A DNA stretch of 64,000 nt from Flavobacterium frigidarium DSM 17623 (GTDB taxonomy: Bacteria > Bacteroidota > Bacteroidia > Flavobacteriales > Flavobacteriaceae). This document shows, piece by piece, positions 1-9,310 of this stretch (the first letter of the stretch is position 1; every line of letters starts with the position of its first letter). The stretch lies in contig NZ_AUDO01000007.1 in NCBI RefSeq assembly GCF_000425505.1, positions 186,001 through 250,000 of the forward strand, written 5' to 3'. Position numbers and translations under genes: made by a program. The notes beneath the pieces were generated by a model. The model had not been told where the DNA came from. It did no database searches and was given only the letters and a program-made list of their open reading frames with translations.

Positions 1-166
1 GGTATAACAGTAAAACAACTATTTAATTTACAAGATGTGCAATTATTAATAATACAGTTTTTTTTGAATTAAAGTGCTGAAAGTATCAGTAGCTTTAAAA
101 AAGTATGCTTTTACAACTACATTTTAAAACATATAATTTTGCTAAAACAAAGCTTTATATTTTCAT

Positions 167-194
167 AAAAAAAGAGCCCCAATTGGAGCTCTTT
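167..194 (-). terminator. Intrinsic terminator of the hybrid regulator gene
   Basis: Read on the minus strand, a 10-bp stem (AAAGAGCTCC / GGGGCTCTTT, one G-U pair) with an AATT loop is followed by seven T residues. It lies just downstream of the hybrid regulator stop codon and fits a Rho-independent terminator for that transcript. Confidence 0.8.
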
Positions 195-217
195 CTATAC
201 ATAAAACTGTTTTTTAT

Positions 218-3200
218 TTAACTTTCATCTTTATTTAGCTGCGTTGGCAAGTGACCAAATTTTGCTTTATAACATTTAGTAAAGTAGGAAGGCGACGCAA
301 ATCCCACCTTATAACTTATTTCATTTATATTATTGTCTCCTAACTGAATCAATTCTTTTGCTTTTTCTAGTCGAACATTTCGAATAAATTCATTTACAGA
401 AACTCCTGTCAAAGTTTTAATTTTACGATAAAGTTGACTACGACTTAAAAATACCTTCGAAGCTAAAATTTCCACGCTCAAATCACTTTCGTTAATATTC
501 TCGTGTATAAAATTCAGTGTTTTTTGAATAAATTCATTGTCTAGCGTGGTCGTTTTTTCTTTTGCATTTTTTGTGATGCCTTTGTAAAACTTATCAAACA
601 TAATTTGTCTACTGTTGATCAACTGTCCCAAACTGGATTTAAGAATATCCATATCAAATGGCTTACTCATATACATATCAGCACCTGAGTCAATTCCTTC
701 TAATTTATCCTGAACCAATGCCTTTGCAGAAAGCATTAACAACGGAATATGACTTGTCTTTAAATCAGCTTTTATCTTCTTACATAATTCTAATCCATTC
801 ATTATAGGCATGATGACATCGGTTAAAATTAAGTCAGGTAGTTTTTGCTGGGCTAATTCATATCCTTTCGAACCATTTTCAGCTACTATAATTTTATAAC
901 TTTTTTTAAGCTCATCCTTTAAGTAATTTCTTAACTCTGCATTATCCTCAACAATAAGTATGGTATGAACAATATCATTTTTAGGCTCCTCAGCTATTAC
1001 TGGAGATTGAGTTGCTGTGATTTTTCTAATAGATTCTCCTACCGTAACTTGATGTTCCTCGTCTAAAATTTCAGCTTCACTAAAAAATTCATGTCCCAAT
1101 GGAAAGATAACTGTAAATGTCGTACCGACACCCAAAGTGCTGTCGACTTCAATTTTTCCTTTGTGCAATTCGACAAAACCACGCACTACCTCTAGCCCAA
1201 TCCCGGTGCTACCGTAATAAGTTTTATTCAAATTATTTACTTGATAAAAACGATCAAATATTCGCTTAATGTCTTTCTTGCTTAAACCTGAACCAGTGTC
1301 TTCGATAATGATTTCGAAAGTTTCTATTTTATTATTTTCATTTGCCAGAGGCAGAAAAATCATTTTCTGTGTCGCATTGATTTTTACCTTAATTTTTCCA
1401 TGATCTGCAGTTACTTTGAATGCATTCGAAATAATATTAAAAATTATTTTCTCTAGCATTTTGGGGTCTAACCAATCTTGCAGCGATTCGACAGTAGATT
1501 CAAACTGTAAATCGATGGAGCGACTGATGGCTTCTTCTTCAAAATAACTGACAATATTTTTAGTGAAATTAACCACTTCTAATGGCTGAACATGTAGGGC
1601 CATCTTATTGAATTGTAGTTTATTAAAATCCATTAACTCATTGATTAATCGTGATAATCGATCTGAACTTTTATGAATAACATGTAATTTATTAAGTACT
1701 TCAGCTGGTAAATCAAATTTTCCGCTTTTTATAATATCTTCAAGTGGATTGATTATTAGTGTAAGTGGCGTTCTAAATTCGTGAGAAATATTGGTAAAGA
1801 ACTGTAATTTTTTAGCATTCAATTTTTCTATTTGTGTGGCTTTATCTCTTTCAAATTGGATTGCTTGCTTTTCATGAAAACGTCTTTGTAAAAATTTCTT
1901 TAGATAAATCGAAACTAATACTATTGCTAGAGCATACAAGAAGTAAGCTAGATTAGTACGCCAGAATGGAGGTAATATTTCGATATGTAATTGTAGCGGT
2001 TTAGCACTCCACACACCACCTCTTTTAGCAGCTTTTACATTCAAAACATATTTTCCAGCAGCTAAATTTGTGTACGTTGCTGCTCTTTTCCCTCCCACGT
2101 AGTTCCATTCCTTTTCGAAACCTTCTAAGTAGTATGCGTATTCGTTTTTTCCAGGATGTGCATAATTTAACCCTACATATTCCACCGTAAAAACGGATTG
2201 ATCATAAGTCAAAATTAGGCTGCCCGTCTCAGAAATTACCTTAGTCAAAGGAGAATCAACATCACCAGGACTTACGGATTTATTGAATAATTTGAAATCA
2301 CTAAAGTATAAAAGAGGCTGCTTCTTACTTTTTAAAATTTTACTGGGATTGAAAAAATTTATTCCCTCATAACTCCCAAAATACAAGTCACCATTCGAAT
2401 CTCTTAACACTGAATTATAATTGAAGTCATTATCTAGTAGTCCGTCATCCTTAGTAAAATTTATAGCTTCTTTTTTCTTTAAATCTAGCTTTGTTATTCC
2501 TGCTTTTCCACTAACCCAAATTGCTCCAGTGTTATCCTCAACTATTGCAGCAATCGATTTTTCTAATAAACCTTTGAAGTCATAATAGTGATCGAATTTA
2601 CCTGAAGTAGGATTATAACTAAATAATCCAGCGCCGTCTGTACCTATCCAAATTGTTTTATTTCTAGACTCATACAAAGACAATACAGATTGGTTTTTCT
2701 GCATTTTTTTATCTTTCATCATCTGATTTTTCAATGCTATGATCGAAAAGTTGAAATTTTTATCATGTGTGATTAGAAAGAGTCCTAAAGTCGAACCAAC
2801 CCAAACCCTATCTTTCGAATCAACCATGACTTTTCTAACATCTCCATTTACTAATTCATTAGAAGCAAACGATGTAGATCCACAATGATAAAACTTGTTT
2901 TCTGAAGGTACATAGTAGTGAAGCCCGCGTAAATAGGTACCAATCCAAATAATTCCTTTAGAGTCCTCAGAAAAACTCATCATCCTGTTTGATGTAATTC
3001 CTACAGTATTATTTGTATTGTAGTTTACAAAATTATTAGAACCTTTTTTTAAAAAATAGATACCACCATTCCAACTACCCAACCATACATTCTCTTTACT
3101 GTCAATAAAAACTGTCTGGATATCATCACTTTTTAAACCCGTTAAAAAAGAGGCGTTTTTACTATTTATGTGTTTGCTTAAACTGGTCGAAGGATCATAT

Positions 3201-4429
3201 AAGTCAACACCTCCACCTTCTAAACTAATCCAGAATTTACCTTCCTTATTTTTTACGATGCTCGTAACTGACTTTGCTTGTAACGAACTCTCATTATTAT
3301 ATTTGCTAGGTTCAATAGCGTTGAATTTACTGTACAACTTATCAAATACATCTACACCTTGATTATAGTATCCCAACCAAATGCGTTTTTCTTTATCAGC
3401 AAATAAACTCCATACAGAATTTGATTTTAAACTATTATTGTCATTTTTATTATTAATATATTGCTTTAAAATTTTTCCTTCGTTATCAACTAGTAGTATT
3501 CCATCATTTTCTGTGGCACAAAAAATTGTGTTGCTTGCTGTTTGCAATAGCGCCATTACTCTTTTTTTAGTAATGGGAAAAGATTGTGAAGAGAAACCTG
3601 CTTTTTCACGGGTTACTTTTATTAAACCATTGTAAAATGTTCCTAACCAAATATTTTGCTTACTGTCAATTAAAATAGATTCAATGTTTTGATCTACCAG
3701 TGACTTCCCTGTATTATCCTTGACCGTTTTTATATAATTGCCATTTGCTTGCAATGATTTTAAACCAAAACTAGTTCCCAAATAGATAGTCCCGTCTTTA
3801 GCTTTTTTAAAACAATTAACCTGATAATTCGTATACGTACTAACATCAGATTTAATGAAGGATACAATTTTTGTTTTTAAATTAACCTTAAAAATCCCTT
3901 TACCATAAGTACCTATAATCAAATTATTATAATTGTCTTGAATGATGCTCTTTACTGCTATGTCAATTTTATCTTTCTTAGAATTGGTGCTCAGTAATTC
4001 TAATTTTTCAAATTTGTTAAGTTCCCTATTATAAAAACAAATTCCTTGATCAGTTCCCACCCACAAAGTATTGTACTTATCAATAAAAGTACTGTACACC
4101 ATATTACTTATCAAGGATTCTTCTTGTTGCCAATTACTCTCAAATATTGTGTAGCTTAAACCATTGTATTTATATAAACCGGCACCATAAGTTCCTATCC
4201 ACATGTAGCCATATTGATCTTGGGTGATGCAAGACACAGCTCTTTTAGAAATTCCTTCATTTATGTTTATAAATTGATATCCTTCATATAATTTTTGAGA
4301 ATGTACTACATTACAAAAAATACTCATCATGATAAACATAATAAGTATTTTAAAAACTAGGAACCCTTTAATCATTTTCAAAATAGATGGTGGTTTAAAC
4401 ATTTTAAAGTTATTCTTGAACTTGTCCAA
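218..4429 (-). CDS. Hybrid two-component system sensor/AraC-type regulator (HTCS)
   Basis: This is a one-polypeptide two-component system of the kind Bacteroidota use to sense carbohydrates. A signal-peptide-like hydrophobic stretch (residues ~20-45) is followed by a long periplasmic array of two-component-regulator propeller repeats with recurrent W-I/V-G-T/S motifs (~45-750). Then come a Y_Y_Y domain (~755-818), a membrane helix (~826-845), a histidine kinase core with His883 in ISHEFRTPL and GxG ATP-binding motifs, a receiver domain (~1155-1270, phospho-acceptor near Asp1204) and a C-terminal AraC helix-turn-helix (~1315-1398). The length of 1403 aa is normal for the family. Translation may start at the internal ATG at 4375, which gives a cleaner signal peptide. 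It is the last minus-strand gene after the xylose genes, so a pentose or xylan-derived ligand is likely; the ligand itself is inferred. Confidence 0.93.
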   Translation of the reverse strand: MDKFKNNFKMFKPPSILKMIKGFLVFKILIMFIMMSIFCNVVHSQKLYEGYQFININEGISKRAVSCITQDQYGYMWIGTYGAGLYKYNGLSYTIFESNWQQEESLISNMVYSTFIDKYNTLWVGTDQGICFYNRELNKFEKLELLSTNSKKDKIDIAVKSIIQDNYNNLIIGTYGKGIFKVNLKTKIVSFIKSDVSTYTNYQVNCFKKAKDGTIYLGTSFGLKSLQANGNYIKTVKDNTGKSLVDQNIESILIDSKQNIWLGTFYNGLIKVTREKAGFSSQSFPITKKRVMALLQTASNTIFCATENDGILLVDNEGKILKQYINNKNDNNSLKSNSVWSLFADKEKRIWLGYYNQGVDVFDKLYSKFNAIEPSKYNNESSLQAKSVTSIVKNKEGKFWISLEGGGVDLYDPSTSLSKHINSKNASFLTGLKSDDIQTVFIDSKENVWLGSWNGGIYFLKKGSNNFVNYNTNNTVGITSNRMMSFSEDSKGIIWIGTYLRGLHYYVPSENKFYHCGSTSFASNELVNGDVRKVMVDSKDRVWVGSTLGLFLITHDKNFNFSIIALKNQMMKDKKMQKNQSVLSLYESRNKTIWIGTDGAGLFSYNPTSGKFDHYYDFKGLLEKSIAAIVEDNTGAIWVSGKAGITKLDLKKKEAINFTKDDGLLDNDFNYNSVLRDSNGDLYFGSYEGINFFNPSKILKSKKQPLLYFSDFKLFNKSVSPGDVDSPLTKVISETGSLILTYDQSVFTVEYVGLNYAHPGKNEYAYYLEGFEKEWNYVGGKRAATYTNLAAGKYVLNVKAAKRGGVWSAKPLQLHIEILPPFWRTNLAYFLYALAIVLVSIYLKKFLQRRFHEKQAIQFERDKATQIEKLNAKKLQFFTNISHEFRTPLTLIINPLEDIIKSGKFDLPAEVLNKLHVIHKSSDRLSRLINELMDFNKLQFNKMALHVQPLEVVNFTKNIVSYFEEEAISRSIDLQFESTVESLQDWLDPKMLEKIIFNIISNAFKVTADHGKIKVKINATQKMIFLPLANENNKIETFEIIIEDTGSGLSKKDIKRIFDRFYQVNNLNKTYYGSTGIGLEVVRGFVELHKGKIEVDSTLGVGTTFTVIFPLGHEFFSEAEILDEEHQVTVGESIRKITATQSPVIAEEPKNDIVHTILIVEDNAELRNYLKDELKKSYKIIVAENGSKGYELAQQKLPDLILTDVIMPIMNGLELCKKIKADLKTSHIPLLMLSAKALVQDKLEGIDSGADMYMSKPFDMDILKSSLGQLINSRQIMFDKFYKGITKNAKEKTTTLDNEFIQKTLNFIHENINESDLSVEILASKVFLSRSQLYRKIKTLTGVSVNEFIRNVRLEKAKELIQLGDNNINEISYKVGFASPSYFTKCYKAKFGHLPTQLNKDES

Positions 4430-4666
4430 ACGATTTTGGCAATGCGCTTGAAATGGTAAATATCAAATAACTGAAATTAAAAAGCAACATTAGCGCAATC
4501 TTATTTTAAGTTAATTTTAACATTTTAGGAATTATTTTACTGAATCTTTAAAATCAGATAGTAATAAAAGTGGTATCTCCTAAATTGGGTAAAATAGATT
4601 ACATAAAATAGTTTGAATAAAACTGTAACAAATTTGCAAACCGAAATTTTACTCGCTAATCCTTAT

Positions 4667-5641
4667 TTATACTATTGTTAAAAATTCAAATTTTATTTCG
4701 TTATGATATGTTTCATTTGCTTGCAAAATTGAATTTGGAAAATGACTATTATTAGGCGCATCGGGAAAATTTTGAGGCTCAAAGCAAATAGCTGGAAAAC
4801 TTCCTTCTCCCAATTTGTTTTTGAATTTTAGCTCTGGAAATTGCTTAGGAGTATAAATTACCATCGCTGGTTGCGAGTGATAAACATTCATTTTAATTCC
4901 AGATTGCGATGAATATAAAGCGGCCTTTAAATTCCCCTCGCCCATCACAAATGTATCGTCAAATCCTTCAAATTCAGGTTTACTAACTTTTGAAGAGCTA
5001 CTGTAATCGAAAGCGGTGTTAGCTGATTCTAAAATTTGACCAGTCGGAATTAATTGGGAATCAACTTCTAAATGTTGTGCACTATTAATCCACAATTCTT
5101 GATCTAAAACAGAAGCCGAACCGTTAAGATTAATATATGGGTGAATAGTTAAGTTAACTGGTGTAGATTGATCTGTAGTAGCCGAATAATTAACTATTAA
5201 ACAATTGTTTTCGGTGATTTCAAACAAAGCTTCTACTTTTAATTCTCCAGGATATCCATTTTCTAAGTGCGGACTCACATGCGTTAAAACAACTTTAGAA
5301 TCAGTCTGCGATTTTAGGCTCCAATATTTTTTATCAAATCCTTCCCCTCCATGCAAGTGCACTCCATCATTATGTTCTAAAGGATATACTTTGCCATCAA
5401 TTTTAAATTTTCCCTTTGATATTCGCCCTGCATAACGACCTATTGAACTTCCTAAAAACAGAGTAACATCAGTATAAGGTGGTTGGATATAATCCTGAGC
5501 TTCTTCAAGTCCTACAATTACATTTGTAAAGCTTCCTGATTTATTGGGAACTTTTAAACTGATAACTGTTGCGCCAAAATTTGAAACTTGAAGTTCCATT
5601 CCGTTGCTGTTTTTTAAAGTGTATACCGTCAGTTTGCTCAT
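4667..5641 (-). CDS. galM: Aldose 1-epimerase
   Basis: Interconverts alpha and beta anomers of free aldoses, here probably D-xylose before isomerisation. The 324-aa cytoplasmic protein shows the mutarotase hallmarks: GRYAGRI near residue 70, HLHGG near 97, a second catalytic His in the HPY motif in the middle, and the C-terminal acidic motif FEPQNFPDAPNN that supplies the catalytic Glu. No signal peptide is visible, unlike secreted family members. It follows the oxidoreductase gene by 78 bp and is the last enzyme gene of the minus-strand xylose series. The family is certain; substrate preference is inferred from context. Confidence 0.9.
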   Translation of the reverse strand: MSKLTVYTLKNSNGMELQVSNFGATVISLKVPNKSGSFTNVIVGLEEAQDYIQPPYTDVTLFLGSSIGRYAGRISKGKFKIDGKVYPLEHNDGVHLHGGEGFDKKYWSLKSQTDSKVVLTHVSPHLENGYPGELKVEALFEITENNCLIVNYSATTDQSTPVNLTIHPYINLNGSASVLDQELWINSAQHLEVDSQLIPTGQILESANTAFDYSSSSKVSKPEFEGFDDTFVMGEGNLKAALYSSQSGIKMNVYHSQPAMVIYTPKQFPELKFKNKLGEGSFPAICFEPQNFPDAPNNSHFPNSILQANETYHNEIKFEFLTIV

Positions 5642-5719
5642 ATAGTGCTTTTTCGTGGTGAGTTTTATTATTCGAAATATTATTTTCAGTCTTAAAAATA
5701 TGCGTGAATTAGGGAGAAG

Positions 5720-6703
5720 CTAAATAGTGTCAACAGGATAAACAATACCTGCTTCTTTTCTTACTTTATCCACAATAGTTATAAGGTCTAAACTATTTTG
5801 GTGTGACCACATTTCGCTTTCTATTTTATTTGCGGCGATACATTTATGACATTCTTCAATTTCATAAGTAAATCCTTTTCCTTTTGTAGGTAAATCATAC
5901 TTGGTTTCTATGTCATCTTGAAACAACGAATAACTTTGGGATTCATGCCAATTGGGATCAATGACAATGCGTCCTTTTTCTCCGCTTATCGTAGCATGCA
6001 TATTGGTTCTAGCAATAAAACTACTATGTAAAACCGCTTGAGCGCTTGGATAATTTAAAAGCATGGTGGTTTGTTTATCTGCTCCACCTTCGTAAAATAA
6101 TGAAGAAGCCTGTACATTCTCGGGTTTCCCCAAAATCATATAGGATAAAAATAAAGGATATACGCCCATATCTAGTAATGATCCGCCGCCAAGATTCACA
6201 TCTTCAAGACGGCTTTGACCATTATTTACTATAAAGCCAAAATCGGCATTTATGTATTGTATTTTCCCTAATACGCCCGCCCTTACTTTTGATAAGATAG
6301 CGGTAAAAGAAGGATTAAATCGTGTCCAAAAAGCTTCCATAAAAAAACGATTGTTTTCTCTAGAAGCGGCAATCATTTGCGAAGCTTGTGCATAATTAAT
6401 CGCTATTGGTTTTTCGCAAAGCACATGCTTTTTGGCATTCAATGCTTGTACACTCAAACTAGCATGGGAATTATGTGGCGTCGCGATATAAATAATATCA
6501 ACTTGATCATCATTAATGAGTGAATCGTAATCTCCGTAACTTTTAGTAGCACTAAATGTAGCACCAAATTCATTCGCTTTTTCTAGCGATCGAGAAGCTA
6601 CAGCATATAATTGAGCCTCTGGAATCAAAGCCAAATCACGTGCAAATTGCTCCGCAATATTCCCTAATCCTATAATCCCCCATTTGATTTTATTTTCACT
6701 CAT
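5720..6703 (-). CDS. Gfo/Idh/MocA family oxidoreductase, D-xylose dehydrogenase-like
   Basis: A 327-aa NAD(P)-dependent sugar dehydrogenase. The N-terminal Rossmann fold carries GLGNIAEQFA (residues ~11-20), the family Lys sits in CEKPIA (~97-102), and the segment MEAFWTRFNP (~122-131) is typical of the dihydrodiol/D-xylose dehydrogenase branch. It lies 32 bp after the transketolase C subunit inside the xylose series, so oxidation of xylose or another pentose is plausible. It could instead act on a substituted or oligomeric sugar, since the isomerase route encoded here makes an oxidative entry unnecessary. The family call is firm; the substrate is inferred. Confidence 0.85.
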   Translation of the reverse strand: MSENKIKWGIIGLGNIAEQFARDLALIPEAQLYAVASRSLEKANEFGATFSATKSYGDYDSLINDDQVDIIYIATPHNSHASLSVQALNAKKHVLCEKPIAINYAQASQMIAASRENNRFFMEAFWTRFNPSFTAILSKVRAGVLGKIQYINADFGFIVNNGQSRLEDVNLGGGSLLDMGVYPLFLSYMILGKPENVQASSLFYEGGADKQTTMLLNYPSAQAVLHSSFIARTNMHATISGEKGRIVIDPNWHESQSYSLFQDDIETKYDLPTKGKGFTYEIEECHKCIAANKIESEMWSHQNSLDLITIVDKVRKEAGIVYPVDTI

Positions 6704-6735
6704 GTTGATTTTTTAAATGTTGATTTGTAACCCTC

Positions 6736-7689
6736 TTATTTTCGGCTAATCACTTTTTGAACAGCTTTGATAATGGCTGCACTATTCAAACCGTATTTCT
6801 CCATTAATTGTGCTGGAGTTCCGCTTTCGCCAAAGGTATCTTTAGTAGCAATATACTCCTGCGGTGTAGGTGTATTCAATGATAATAATCCCGCAATACT
6901 TTCACCTAAACCACCTAGATAATTGTGCTCTTCACAAGTCACAACGCAACCCGTTTTGGCAACCGATTTTAAAATAGCTTCATCGTCTAATGGTTTAATC
7001 GTGTGAATGTTGATAATTTCGGCATTGATACCTAATTTTTCCAACTCCTCACCCGCAAGGATTGCTTCCCAAACCAAATGTCCTGTAGCTACAATAGTAA
7101 CATCGGTACCTTCATTGATCATTACTGCTTTACCGATTTCAAATTTTTGATCGGCTGGGGTAAATACTGGAAGTACAGGGCGTCCAAAACGCAAATAAAC
7201 CGGTCCTTCATAATCAGCAATTGCAATGGTAGCCGCCTTTGTTTGATTATAATCACAGGTATTGATTACTGTCATTCCTGGCAACATTTTCATTAAACCA
7301 ATGTCTTCTAATATTTGGTGTGTTGCGCCATCTTCACCCAATGTTAACCCGGCATGCGAAGCACATATTTTCACATTTTTATCAGAGTAAGCAATGGATT
7401 GACGAATTTGGTCGTACACCCTTCCTGTAGAAAAGTTAGCAAAAGTTCCTGTAAACGGAATCTTTCCTCCAATAGTCATTCCGGCAGCGATACACATCAT
7501 GTTTGCTTCGGCAATTCCTACTTGAACAAAACGTTCTGGGTTTTCTTCGATAAATTTCTCCATTTTAAGCGAACCAATAAGATCCGCGCAAAGTGCCACA
7601 ACATTAGGATTCGTTCTTCCTAATTCGGCAAGACCTGCTCCAAAACCAGAACGAGTATCTTTTGATTCGGTATATGTATATTTTTTCAT
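6736..7689 (-). CDS. Transketolase, C-terminal subunit (pyrimidine-binding and C domains)
   Basis: The second half of a split transketolase (317 aa). It starts at the pyrimidine-binding domain (RSGFGAGLAELGRTNPNVV), has the Glu-containing core FVQVGIAEANM that activates thiamine diphosphate, and ends in a transketolase C domain. It pairs with the separately encoded N subunit directly upstream to transfer two-carbon units in the non-oxidative pentose phosphate pathway, which xylulose 5-phosphate enters. Split transketolases are known in archaea and various bacteria, so this is not a frameshift: both pieces have their own start and stop and are separated by 94 bp. Confidence 0.92.
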   Translation of the reverse strand: MKKYTYTESKDTRSGFGAGLAELGRTNPNVVALCADLIGSLKMEKFIEENPERFVQVGIAEANMMCIAAGMTIGGKIPFTGTFANFSTGRVYDQIRQSIAYSDKNVKICASHAGLTLGEDGATHQILEDIGLMKMLPGMTVINTCDYNQTKAATIAIADYEGPVYLRFGRPVLPVFTPADQKFEIGKAVMINEGTDVTIVATGHLVWEAILAGEELEKLGINAEIINIHTIKPLDDEAILKSVAKTGCVVTCEEHNYLGGLGESIAGLLSLNTPTPQEYIATKDTFGESGTPAQLMEKYGLNSAAIIKAVQKVISRK

Positions 7690-7729
7690 TATTGTAAATT
7701 CAAAGATTTAAAAATTGAATAATAGAATG

Positions 7730-7752
7730 GTTTTCAGTTCCAATCTGAAAAC
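7730..7752. repeat. Intercistronic hairpin between the transketolase subunit genes
   Basis: An 8-bp perfect inverted repeat (GTTTTCAG / CTGAAAAC) with a 7-nt loop lies in the 94-bp gap between the two subunit genes. It is followed by near-repeats of an AAACTGATNACT motif (to about 7780). There is no T-run, so it is unlikely to be a terminator. It may be a small dispersed repeat or an RNA stability element. Confidence 0.45.
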
Positions 7753-7783
7753 TGATTACTACAAACTGATCACTGTAAACTTT

Positions 7784-8626
7784 CTAATAATCCCCTAAAG
7801 TTTCTGGATTTTGGCCCAAAGCATTAGCCAATTGGTCATTGTTTGGAGCCTTACCATGCCAAGCGTGCGTGTACATCATGAAGTCTACTCCATGCCCCAT
7901 AATAGTATGTAGCAATACACAAACTGGTTTCCCTTTTCCTGTTCTTTCTTTAGCCTCTTTTAACCCTGCAATAACAGCTTCCAGATTATTTCCTTCTTTG
8001 ATTTCGATAACATCCCAATCAAAAGCTTCAAACTTAGCCTTAAGGCTACCCATATTTAAAACAGTGTCAGTCGATCCGTCAATTTGTTGCCCGTTGAAGT
8101 CAATGGTAGCAATATAGTTATCAATTTTTTTAGCAGAGGCAAACATGATTGCTTCCCAGTTTTGACCTTCTTGCAACTCACCATCACCATGTAAACTGTA
8201 TACTAAATTAGTATCCTTGTTCAGCTTTTTAGTCAAAGCAGTACCAATAGCAACAGACATTCCTTGACCTAAAGAGCCAGATGCAATTCTAATTCCTTCT
8301 AAACCTTCGTGCGTAGTTGGATGTCCTTGCAGTCTTGAGTTCAACAACCTAAAAGTGTTTAATTCTTCTACCGGGAAATAGCCTTTTCTGGCTAAAACAC
8401 TATAAAAAACAGGTGATATATGACCATTCGATAAAAAGAAAACATCTTCGTTCAAACCATTCATATCAAAACCTTCTTTCAGTTCCATTATTTCATTGTA
8501 CAAAGCTACCATGAACTCTGTACACCCCAAAGACCCTCCAGGATGACCTGAATTTACTTTGTGTACCATTTTTAAAATATCTCTCCTAGTTTGAGATACA
8601 TTATCTTGCAATTTTGAAATTTCCAT
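7784..8626 (-). CDS. Transketolase, N-terminal subunit (TPP-binding)
   Basis: The first half of the split transketolase (280 aa). It carries the family start NSGHPGGSLG, the active-site-lid residues around LQGHPT, and the thiamine-diphosphate/Mg2+ motif beginning GDGELQEGQNWEA and ending in N. It ends naturally after HAWHGKAPN, the point where the N and C halves separate in split enzymes. Its start is 2 bp from the transaldolase stop, so the two are translationally linked. Together with the C subunit it feeds xylulose 5-phosphate into glycolytic intermediates. Confidence 0.92.
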   Translation of the reverse strand: MEISKLQDNVSQTRRDILKMVHKVNSGHPGGSLGCTEFMVALYNEIMELKEGFDMNGLNEDVFFLSNGHISPVFYSVLARKGYFPVEELNTFRLLNSRLQGHPTTHEGLEGIRIASGSLGQGMSVAIGTALTKKLNKDTNLVYSLHGDGELQEGQNWEAIMFASAKKIDNYIATIDFNGQQIDGSTDTVLNMGSLKAKFEAFDWDVIEIKEGNNLEAVIAGLKEAKERTGKGKPVCVLLHTIMGHGVDFMMYTHAWHGKAPNNDQLANALGQNPETLGDY

Positions 8627-8628
8627 AA

Positions 8629-9282
8629 TTAGTTTCCTTTTTGGTAATCGGCTAAAAATTGTGCTAATCCGCTATCTGTTAATGGATGCTTTAACAATCC
8701 TGTAATTGAAGACAAAGGACCTGTCATCACATCTGAACCAACTTTGGCACAATTGATCACATGCATGGTGTTACGAACAGAAGCAGAAAGAATTTGCGTT
8801 CCAAAATCGTAATTGTCATACACTTGTCTGATTTCGGCAATTAAACCCATACCATCTGTACAAATATCATCTAGTCTTCCTAAGAATGGTGAAACATAAG
8901 TAGCACCTGCTTTGGCCGCTAGTAAGGCTTGACCCACTGAAAACACAAGAGTTACATTCGTTCTAATTCCTTTATCAGAAAAATATTTACACGCTTTTAC
9001 ACCTGCTGCAATCATTGGTAATTTTACCACGATTTGGGGGTGTAAAGCAGCCAATTCTTCACCTTGTTTTACCATTCCGTCGTAATCTGTAGCGATAACT
9101 TCAGCAGAAACGTCTCCATCAACAATTTCGCAAATTTTTACATAATGCTTCAAGATATTTTCTGCACCAGTAATGCCTTCTTTTGCCATTAATGATGGAT
9201 TCGTTGTTACTCCGTCTAAAACCCCTAAGGCTTGTGCTTCGGCAATCTCACTTAAATTTGCTGTGTCTATAAAAAATTTCAT
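8629..9282 (-). CDS. talC: Transaldolase, short TalC/fructose-6-phosphate aldolase type
   Basis: A 217-aa class I aldolase of the short transaldolase family. Conserved segments are [10 protein letters not shown] at the N-terminus, [19 protein letters not shown] with the Schiff-base Lys region, TLVFS and [11 protein letters not shown]. It catalyses dihydroxyacetone transfer between sedoheptulose 7-phosphate and glyceraldehyde 3-phosphate, complementing the split transketolase. Members of this family can also be fructose-6-phosphate aldolases; the operon context favours transaldolase. It sits between the transporter gene (28 bp) and the transketolase N subunit (2 bp). Confidence 0.9.
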   Translation of the reverse strand: MKFFIDTANLSEIAEAQALGVLDGVTTNPSLMAKEGITGAENILKHYVKICEIVDGDVSAEVIATDYDGMVKQGEELAALHPQIVVKLPMIAAGVKACKYFSDKGIRTNVTLVFSVGQALLAAKAGATYVSPFLGRLDDICTDGMGLIAEIRQVYDNYDFGTQILSASVRNTMHVINCAKVGSDVMTGPLSSITGLLKHPLTDSGLAQFLADYQKGN

Positions 9283-9310
9283 TTGTAGTTTATTTTAGTT
9301 TGTTTTTAGT

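Noticed and set aside
3381-3635. Small plus-strand frames antisense to the hybrid regulator
   Set aside because: They lie wholly within propeller-repeat coding sequence and have no independent support.
6736-8626. Transketolase as a frameshifted single gene
   Set aside because: The two halves have separate starts and stops, a 94-bp gap and intact domains, matching known two-subunit transketolases.
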